Shown one piece after another: positions 57,318-64,000 of a stretch of DNA of 64,000 nucleotides (position 1 is the stretch's first letter; every line of letters begins with the position of its first letter). The position numbers and the translations under genes were made by a program. The notes under the pieces were generated by a model that was not told the origin of the DNA, searched no databases, and saw only the letters and a program-made list of their open reading frames with translations. The DNA comes from Sphingobacteriales bacterium. Its GTDB lineage: Bacteria; Bacteroidota; Bacteroidia; Chitinophagales; UBA2359. The DNA lies in the NCBI GenBank assembly GCA_016718845.1, contig JADKCK010000007.1, positions 89,632 to 153,631 of the forward strand, read 5' to 3'.

Positions 57318-57403
57318 TAAAATTTGCAGTTTTTTTTTGGCAGCGTTATTTTCGCCAATATTGTCAGGAAAAATTAATACCAAGCAACAAATTTGGCACA
57401 AAT

Positions 57404-57457
57404 CTGTCAATCTGACAGTATTTTTAAGTCGTTTAACGGCTTGGCATAACTATTGAA
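57404..57457 (+). promoter_or_regulatory. Candidate regulatory site of dnaK: dyad plus sigma-54-like element
   Basis: CTGTCA-ATC-TGACAG (57404-57418) is a perfect 6-bp dyad. 23 bp downstream, TGGCATAACTATTGAA (57442-57457) has the TGGCA-N6-TTG spacing of a -24/-12 promoter, though the -12 GC reads GA. A second TGGCAC lies at 57394-57399. The dnaK ATG is 50 bp further. Link to heat control is inferred. Confidence 0.45.
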
Positions 57458-57506
57458 TAGTGTATAACATCAAAAATTAAATAACCGCTAAACGCACCAA
57501 ACAACA

Positions 57507-59396
57507 ATGAGCAAAATTATAGGTATTGACTTGGGAACGACCAACTCGTGTGTGTCGGTAATGGAAGGCAACGAGCCAGTAGTTATTCCAAATAGCGAAG
57601 GAAAACGCACAACCCCATCGATTGTAGCATTCTTGGCAAACGGCGAACGCAAAGTAGGCGACCCCGCTAAACGCCAAGCAATCACCAATCCACAAAAAAC
57701 TATCCAATCTATCAAGCGTTTTATGGGTCGCCGCCACGACGAGAATAGTAGGCGAAGCCCAACGCATGGCGTACAAAGTAGTAAAGGCGATAACAACACC
57801 GTGCGTGTTGATATTGACGGACGTTTAGACTCCACCACAAGAAATATCGGCAATGGTGTTGCAAAAAATGAAAAAAACTGCCGAAGATTATCTAGGTCAC
57901 GAAGTAACCGAAGCTGTTATCACCGTACCTGCTTATTTTAACGACTCGCAACGCCAAGCTACCAAAGAAGCAGGCGAAATTGCGGGGCTTAAAGTTCGCC
58001 GTATTATCAACGAGCCAACCGCTGCTGCACTTGCCTATGGCATGGACAAAAAAAACCAAGAACAAAAAATTGCCGTTTATGACCTTGGTGGCGGAACTTT
58101 CGATATCTCGATATTGGAATTGGGCGATGGTGTTTTTGAAGTAAAATCAACCAATGGCGATACGCACTTAGGTGGTGACGATTTTGACCAAAAGATTATT
58201 GACTGGATGGCAGACGAGTTTAAAGCCGAAGAAGGTTTTGATTTGCGCCGCGACCCAATGGCACTTCAACGCTTAAAAGAAGCTGCCGAAAAAGCAAAAA
58301 TTGAATTGTCAAGCTCTGCCGAAACCGAAATTAACTTACCTTATATTACGGCTGTTGATGGCGTACCCCGCCACATGGTTAAAAAACTAACCAAAGCCAA
58401 ATTTGAACAATTAGTTGACGACCTTGTACGCCGCACCCTTGAGCCTTGCCGCCAAGCCTTGAAAGATGCTGGTTACACCATCAACGATATTGACGAAATT
58501 GTAATGGTAGGTGGCTCGACACGTATCCCTAAAATACAAGAAGCTGTTGAACAGTTTTTTGGCAAAAAATGCAACCGTAGCGTTAACCCCGACGAAGTAG
58601 TAGCCGTAGGTGCTGCCATTCAGGGTGGCGTTTTAACGGGCGATGTAAAAGACGTTTTGTTGTTAGATGTTACCCCACTGTCGTTGGGTATCGAAACAAT
58701 GGGCGGCGTATTTACTCGCTTGATAGACTCAAACACCACCATTCCTACTCGCAAATCGGAGGTATTCTCGACGGCTACCGACAATCAACCATCGGTAGAA
58801 ATACACGTATTGCAGGCGAACGCGCCATGGCACGCGACAACCGCACACTAGGTCGTTTTGTGTTAGATGGTATTCCGCCAGCATCGCGCGGCATTCCGCA
58901 AGTAGAGGTAACGTTTGATATTGATGCCAATGGTATCATGAGCGTATCGGCAAAAGACCGCGGAACAGGCAAACAACAAAACATACGCATAGAAGCGGGT
59001 ACGGGCTTATCGAAAGACGAAGTAGAACGTATGCTAACGAAGCCAAAGCCAACGAAGAAACCGACAAATAGCCCGCGAACAGGTCGAAAAATTGAACCAA
59101 GCCGATAGCTTGATTTTCCAAACAGAAAACAACTAAAAGAATACGGCGATAAAATTTCGGCAGGCAACCGCTCGGCTATCGACTCGGCATTGGCAAGCCT
59201 AAAATCGGCACACGCCAGCCAAAATACAGCCGAAATTGACAGTGTATGGAAGCCTAACAATGCATGGCAAGCGCATCGCAAGAGATTTACGCAGCCCAAC
59301 AACAAAGGCACCGATGGCAGCAACCCGCAGGTGCCACCGACGACAACAGCACCGTACAAGATGCCGAGTTTGAAGAAGTACATAAATAAGAAATAA
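57507..59396 (+). pseudogene. dnaK: Chaperone DnaK (Hsp70), read through several frameshifts
   Basis: Overlapping readings at 57507-57941, 57853-58851, 58827-59108 and 59190-59396 join to a ~630-aa Hsp70. They include IDLGTTNSCVSVMEGNEP, AVITVPAYFNDSQRQATKEA, AVYDLGGGTFDISILELG, VMVGGSTRIPKIQ and LLDVTPLSLGIETMGG in the ATPase domain, then PSVEIHVLQ, LDGIPPASRG and AKDRGTGKQQNI in the substrate domain. The C-terminal lid is heavily disturbed. Corrections include a missing G at ~58815 (LQGERAMARDN), a shift at 57735-57760 and several in 59030-59290. A full-length but repeatedly shifted essential chaperone points to sequence errors. It is the only dnaK here. Confidence 0.88.
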
Positions 59397-59433
59397 CACT
59401 AAGCATAAAGTGGTTTTTAAGGTGAAAAATAAC

Positions 59434-59468
59434 ACAGGGGCGTACCGCAAGGTCGCCTCTGTTTTTTT
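59434..59468 (+). terminator. Terminator of dnaK
   Basis: ACAGGGGCG (59434-59442) pairs with CGCCTCTGT (59454-59462), one G-U pair, followed by seven T. Confidence 0.75.
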
Positions 59469-59510
59469 GTAACAACAGCTTAATTTTTAGGTAATTTAGC
59501 ATTTTTACCC

Positions 59511-59518
59511 TACCTTTG
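59511..59518 (+). promoter_or_regulatory. Candidate -7 box (TACCTTTG) for the GyrB-like gene
   Basis: TACCTTTG fits TAnnTTTG and lies 45 bp before the ATG at 59564. Confidence 0.5.
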
Positions 59519-59563
59519 TACCGAAGATAGAAAGCAAAAGAAAAATAGCTTAAATAACAGAAG

Positions 59564-60502
59564 ATGAATATATTGCATCATCTAAGAAAAAGACCCGGAA
59601 TGTACGTATCGGTAACGTATCTTACAGGGTTTAAAAAATATGATAGGAGGAGTTTTGAAACCCTAAAATGCAATCAATCAACAGTTGTTAATATTACGAT
59701 TGAATTTAAAAAAGAAAATAGAATAGGTATTGAGATTAATGGCATGGATAATACTTTGCTTAAAAAAAATATTGATAATATAAATAACGAAATGTATGTT
59801 TACGATTGGAAGAATACAGGAATTCCGATACTAATAGGATTAAGCGAAAATATAAAAATAACTGTTCTACAGCCGCAAACAACTACAACATTAATTGCAA
59901 AAAAAGGAGTTGCGTCCATAGATACAGCTAATATTTTAAACGAACAAGAAAAAACAATTATCGACTTTAATATTGATTTCGATATTTTTAATAAATTTGA
60001 AATTAATTATGAAGTAATCAACCAATTTATTCGAAAATACGCGTTCTTAAATCCAGCATTTAAAATAAAAAGTATTGATAGTACAACAAGTGACCCCCAA
60101 GTAAATGTATACTACTATCCACAAGGCATTGCTCATCAGTTAGACTATGTTATGGGTTCGATAACATATTCTTCCTATCCTTTATTTCGCCTTGATTACC
60201 AAACATCAATAAATGGTTACGATTATCAAATTAGCTTTTATTATATGTCGCCAGGAAACTCTTATGCTATGTCTTACGCCAATAACGATGAACTTGTGGC
60301 TGGTGGTTCTTTGATTGACGGCATACTTGACGGAATAATAGCGGCTATTAAATATGTTTCAAAAAAGAATAATCAAAAAGTAAAAACGAGAGCAACGCTA
60401 AAAGAATCATTGATACTTATAGCATCAGTAAAAGGAGACGAGTTTACCTTTTGGAGCCCTCTAAGAATTAACCTAAATATGCCCCAAATGTATAAAAAAT
60501 AA
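59564..60502 (+). CDS. GyrB/ParE-like protein: degenerate ATPase part and transducer domain, no TOPRIM
   Basis: This 312-aa protein starts with the GyrB hallmark LRKRPGMYV (7-15). The following GHKL part lacks the E-x-x-DN-x-x-D helix, and INGMDN (58-63) stands where DNGRGIP is expected, so ATP binding is probably lost. The transducer domain is better kept: IDFDIFNKFEINYEVINQFI (~137-156), KYAFLNPAFKIKS (158-170; GyrB LAFLN-G), YYPQGIAHQLDYV (184-196), SYANNDELVAGGS (237-249; GyrB NN-EGGTH) and ESLILIASVKG (281-291; REGL-AIISVK). It stops before the QTK region. Codon use is more A/T-rich than dnaK upstream. No known family name; it could bind gyrase or topoisomerase IV, or act in interbacterial conflict next to RHS remnants. 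Homology is fair, function unknown. Confidence 0.6.
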   Translation: MNILHHLRKRPGMYVSVTYLTGFKKYDRRSFETLKCNQSTVVNITIEFKKENRIGIEINGMDNTLLKKNIDNINNEMYVYDWKNTGIPILIGLSENIKITVLQPQTTTTLIAKKGVASIDTANILNEQEKTIIDFNIDFDIFNKFEINYEVINQFIRKYAFLNPAFKIKSIDSTTSDPQVNVYYYPQGIAHQLDYVMGSITYSSYPLFRLDYQTSINGYDYQISFYYMSPGNSYAMSYANNDELVAGGSLIDGILDGIIAAIKYVSKKNNQKVKTRATLKESLILIASVKGDEFTFWSPLRINLNMPQMYKK

Positions 60503-60702
60503 AAAATTATATGTACCACAATGTGTCTAGTTATCTTAAATAATATCAATGTATTTAATTCTTAGAGGGTTTTAATAAAGATTTTATCTATGTTGCTCTT
60601 TTAGCTAATTGATTATCGATTATGAAAAGAAAATAATTTAACGCCTATTATACGGAAATTTATATAATATTAGATATGTAGATTAAATCTAAAAAAACAA
60701 TT

Positions 60703-61134
60703 ATGTGGTGGATATACGCTTTATTATCGGCTTTTTTTGCATCGCTAACGGCAATTTTTGCCAAAATAGGCGTAACCAACGTAAATGCTAATTTGGCAAC
60801 CGCCATACGTACTGTTGTTATTTTGATAGTTGCATGGGGCATTGTGTTGGCACGCGGCGAGGCAAAAGGATTAAATACACTATCAAAACACAATGTGTTG
60901 TTTTTAGTTGTGTCGGGTATTGCCACAGGTTTGTCGTGGATATGCTATTTTAAAGCCCTGCAAATGGGCAAAGTGTCGCAGGTTGCGCCTGTTGATAAGT
61001 TAAGTGTGGCATTAACCATTGTTTTATCAGTTGTTTTTTTGGGCGAGGCACTTACCCTCAAAACAGCCCTTGGTGCTTTGCTTATTGTGGCAGGCAGTTG
61101 TGCTGATTTTGTAATTATCATCTCAACCAAATAA
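60703..61134 (+). CDS. Single-domain EamA-type transporter
   Basis: This 143-aa protein has five predicted membrane segments and the half-size EamA pattern: WIYALLSAFFASLTAIFAKIG, TAIRTVVILIVAWGIV, SWICYFKALQMGKVSQVAPVDKLSV and VVFLGEALTLKTALGALLI. Such small DMT proteins likely dimerise; substrate unknown. The 200-bp gap before it holds nothing I recognise. Confidence 0.82.
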   Translation: MWWIYALLSAFFASLTAIFAKIGVTNVNANLATAIRTVVILIVAWGIVLARGEAKGLNTLSKHNVLFLVVSGIATGLSWICYFKALQMGKVSQVAPVDKLSVALTIVLSVVFLGEALTLKTALGALLIVAGSCADFVIIISTK

Positions 61135-61195
61135 GCAATACCTTGTAATTACCTAATTGTTTGCAAAATTTTCCATTATCAATTCCTCCATTCAC

Positions 61196-62509
61196 ACACT
61201 ATGTTTCTTCAATAAAAATAGATAAAGCTGCCCAATTACTTACTAGCAACCCAAACCGCACTTATTGGGCAAGAGGTGTCGTATAGGGTTTGGCAAAAAA
61301 CCGTATTGCCATTTGGGCATTGCGCTTTTGTATGAATTATACTTTTTTTATAGCCTTCTGCCGATTTTATTGCCAACGACAAACCCCTTGTTTGTAGCTT
61401 AGATAAACAAATCTCATTTTCCTGTTTTTCATGATTATGGCGTAAAATGGGTATTGCCAAATGGGAAGACCGATTTGTGACCCGCAACTGAACGAGCATA
61501 ACTACGATTGGGCAGTTTTTCCGCCTATCCCGTACTCACCAACCTTTCTATGGACAAACGAAACCGCAACTATGTGGGTCCGTTTGATGAGCAACACAAT
61601 ACCAAATCGAGTACAACATAGGCATCTGATGGGCACCGACGACCTGGGCGCGATGTAGCATCGCCGGCGCGACATGGTACGCATTGCCGTTGCGGTGGCA
61701 ATACCGTTATGTTCATTGCATCGTTAATTGGCATTTTTTTGGTGCTTTGGCAGGTTATTGGGACCATAAACTGCGTTTATCAATAGGTGCAATTGTTGCA
61801 AATTTAATTGGCTTGGTAATGGCGGTATTTTATGCCTTTGTTGCTCGCTCGTATCAAATAAGCGTGATGGCAAAAGAAGGCAGTTTAATGGGTGCTTTAT
61901 TGGGTAGTTTTGCTATATTTGTGTTGGTTATTTTAATAGCAAATGCTTTAGGTTGGATGCTTGGCAAGCTACCTTTGTTTAGCAAGCGAGTAACTATCCC
62001 TGCCGATATTTTGGTGATGCGCCTTATTGAGGTTATCAATTCTATCCCTGCTTTATTGCTTATTTTATCTATTGTGGCTATTACAAAACCCTCGGTTTTT
62101 AATGTAATGGTTATCATTGGTTTTATATCCTGACAGGTATTGGCGCTTAGCCAGTGGAGTTGTTGCGGGTAGCAACTTAGAGTATATAGAGGGTGCACAA
62201 GTTATGGGTTTTAGCGAAAGCCGCATTGTGTAGGTTTCACGCTGCCAAAATGTCCTAACGCCTGTGCTGATAGCTATTGCTTTTGGCGTGGCATCGGCAA
62301 TACTCACCGAATCATTTTTATCGTTTTTGAGCGTGGGTGTATCTGCCGAGCAAGTTACGTGGGGTTCGTTGCTTAATTTGGCACGTGGCAATTTTCAGGC
62401 GTGGTGGTTGGCTTTGTTTCCGGGGGTTGCCATATTTATTACGGTTACTATTTTTAACCTAATAGGCGAGGGTTTGACTGATGCCTTAGACCCAAGATTG
62501 AAGCATTAG
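61196..62509 (+). pseudogene. Oligopeptide/dipeptide ABC transporter permease (OppC/DppC), multiply frameshifted
   Basis: Pieces in alternating frames join to one permease of ~435 aa: AAQLLTSNPNRTYW near 61225, KNRIAIWALRF, ADFIANDKPLV, HNYDWAVFPPIPYSPTFLW, RHLMGTDDLGRDVASR, ALAGYW...HKLRLSIGAIVANLIG, DILVMRLIEVINSIPALLLILSI, a shifted GFISWTGIAR and LEYIEAAQVMGFS, then VLIAIAFGVASAILTESFLSFL and GEGLTDALDPRLKH at the 62509 end. The large extracytoplasmic insertion before GTDDLGRD is usual for Bacteroidota OppC. At least six indels break it; given dnaK nearby, sequence error is a real alternative to decay. No ABC ATPase or binding protein is in the window. Confidence 0.8.
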
Positions 62510-62539
62510 TAATGTTTTTTCCACAATAAATAAGCTAAT

Positions 62540-62990
62540 AAATAGAAAAAAAGGCAAGAACCTAATGGTTTCCCTTTGGCCTTTGGGGTATTTACATATC
62601 GTATCAGCTTCTTTGGGGTGCAATACCAACCTACCATGTTGTACATCGAAAGTGTATGCTTGCTTTAACGTTGCCGCGGCTTGGGTGGCAAAGGTATACT
62701 TGATAGGAACATGTAATTCTCCTTTTTCCATAGCAATAAAACTATGAGTAATTTGGAACAAACAACAATCATTGTAATATTTAAATTTTACGAAACATGT
62801 AATAGTACTGCTAATTCCGACTTAATAATAAGTATTAAATTGTCTGAATTAGCTTTTTTATTATCAATTGTCACCTCTTTCTCAGCAAAATCACTAAATA
62901 TATTGCCGCTATTTAGTTTTTTTATCCGTTATAGGCTAAAAACAAATTCTTGATTTGGAACCTTTGTGAGTAATGCCAGAATGGTGTTGC
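62540..62990 (-). pseudogene. Possible decayed minus-strand gene
   Basis: Minus-strand pieces with coding character, such as GNIFSDFAEKEVTIDNKKAN and EKGELHVPIKYTFATQAAAT...YTFDVQHGRLVLHPKEADT, are separated by stops and shifts. No family recognised. It could be a broken immunity gene of the RHS remnant to its right, or chance. Confidence 0.25.
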
Positions 62991-63189
62991 GTAATTTGGA
63001 CACGTTGAATAACACCGACTATGTCGAGACATAAATAATGCGTAACCTTCTTGTCCTAATTTTCATATATCGTCCAGACCAAACTATATAAAAATACAAA
63101 CAATAACAAAAAGTAATTATTTTTCCACGGGTACTTTTCATGTTATTTTTTTTTCTAAAACTCAAGTATTACTAACTCCCCTGAATAAC

Positions 63190-63345
63190 TACTGCCAGAA
63201 CAACTAGATCCAAAATTGAGTTAGAAACTGCTCCTCTTGCCCTTGATAGCGGAAACCTATATTCATCACCCTTGCATGGCTACTGCCTCAAGCCTACAAC
63301 ATGCCGTGAGGTTTAATTGTTGAGGAGGAATGCAGGATTAACAAT
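63190..63345 (-). pseudogene. RHS core fragment 3
   Basis: The plus-strand text CAACATGCCGT with TAATTGTTGAG and nearby GGAAACCTATATTC corresponds, on the minus strand, to the NNY-PHGML and YRF positions of the RHS core seen at 49.4 and 51.0 kb. It is broken by stops and shifts and is the weakest of the RHS pieces. Confidence 0.45.
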
Positions 63346-63579
63346 TAAAAACCCTCCAAAATTTGTTTGGTAAACGTTTACGCAGCCAGTTGCAAAAGTA
63401 GAATAATCCGCAGAATTTTCATCAATCAAATAATGCTCATTTATTACAATCTTATTGTTATCCCAAACAGTAATACTTTTATTTTAACCCCATATTCGTA
63501 TAGGGTTTCGGATTTCCTTATGTTGCTTCTCGTACCATTCTGCAAAATGCCATGATAATGGTTAATATTTATAATTTGA

Positions 63580-63730
63580 GCATATATTCTTTGATTTGTC
63601 CTGACGGATACCACCACTCAGATCTCATGCCATTTTTCATCATTGCATATCATCGTTTCAGTTAGTCCACCATTTTTTACCGTATGCAACTCCAGAAAAC
63701 GGATTTCCTTCATAAGTATAAAAATTACTT
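63580..63730 (-). pseudogene. MORN-variant (YwqK-like) fragment
   Basis: Minus-strand pieces GLTETMICNDEKWHEI and, after a stop, WWYPSGQIKEYMLKL match the repeat style of the 51.1-51.5 kb gene (TYYPNGKIKEFGL). It lies just upstream of RHS fragment 3, the same order as in the first RHS cluster. Confidence 0.45.
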
Positions 63731-63739
63731 TATGGTATC

Positions 63740-64000
63740 AAAATTCAGCAAATTAAAATTTATAATTTATCATTAGACGAGTTAAGAAATTAGCTTCATT
63801 TTAATAACAAACATATTATTGTGATTAAATATAATAATATTAATAATAGCAAAATTTGTTGTATTATCGGTTATTTGTTTGCATTAATTCTGCCCTTCCT
63901 GCGTGTGGTTTAAAAATACCAACCTTAGCCATGCTACTTATGGTTTTAATGCTAAAAATTACGGTGCGTATGTTGCCGCAATAAAACGTACGCTAATTTT
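63740..64000. other. Non-coding, RHS boundary sequence at window end
   Basis: No intact gene is seen. The last ~50 bp (ACGGTGCGTATGTTGCCG ... ACGCTAATTTT) repeats the sequence at 49514-49552 next to RHS fragment 1, so another RHS remnant probably begins here and runs out of the window. Confidence 0.5.

Noticed and set aside
61236..61499. Minus-strand 87-aa ORF
   Set aside because: It is antisense to the frameshifted oppC 5' part, which has clear homology-like segments on the plus strand.
62744..62953. Plus-strand 69-aa ORF
   Set aside because: Composition and context do not support coding; the minus strand shows slightly better, though broken, coding signs.

Overview
The window reads as a chromosome segment of a Bacteroidota bacterium, probably of the Chitinophagales/Sphingobacteriales/Saprospirales type. 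Supporting signs are TAnnTTTG-type -7 promoter boxes before several genes, SprB-like adhesin repeats, SPOR, WG-repeat and Wzi-like envelope proteins, a TolB-propeller/barrel protein, a Bacteroidota-style MeaB and RHS remnants. No tRNA, rRNA, CRISPR array, integrase or transposase was seen.

Layout. 1-5.6 kb: N-terminal 1867 codons of a giant secreted adhesin (minus strand, continues beyond base 1). 6-10.4 kb: methyltransferase, TMTC-like GT-C/TPR membrane protein and polyprenyl-phosphate-mannose-synthase-like GT2 (glycosylation). 10.4-14 kb: a candidate small RNA, then fadH (two frameshifts), dienoyl-CoA isomerase and a DUF2798 protein (unsaturated fatty-acid beta-oxidation). 14-26 kb: envelope genes (Wzi-like barrel, two SPOR proteins, a kinase-like protein, a TolB/barrel protein), a sterol-desaturase-family enzyme and pseC. 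27-32.7 kb: a segmental tandem duplication of a three-domain secreted protein plus a WG-repeat lipoprotein; the second lipoprotein copy is truncated and split by a MITE. 32.8-48.7 kb: coiled-coil mini-protein, pyrDA, M1 peptidase, lipoproteins, EEP-family protein, mutY, meaB, hemolysin III, TlpA-like protein, Crp/Fnr regulator and hflX. 48.8-51.5 kb: decayed RHS/immunity cassette. 51.6-56.6 kb: DinB protein and an SGNH-SGNH-MBOAT O-acyltransferase operon. 56.7-64 kb: 220-bp tandem repeats, dnaK (multiply frameshifted), a GyrB-like protein without the ATPase motifs, an EamA protein, oppC (multiply frameshifted) and a second RHS/immunity remnant.

Three main discoveries. (1) A family of three ~400-bp MITEs with 15-bp terminal inverted repeats; two copies have perfect 5-bp target duplications and one has split a gene copy. 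(2) A 312-aa protein that keeps the GyrB N-terminal RPGMY segment and transducer domain but not the GHKL ATP site. (3) A 353-aa protein with canonically spaced kinase-like catalytic residues and no name I can give.

Many genes carry one-base homopolymer indels, most densely after 57.5 kb and including dnaK, and a 146-bp G/C-only tract sits at 16.0 kb. These look more like sequencing or assembly errors than real gene decay, so 'pseudogene' below often means 'frameshifted as read'.
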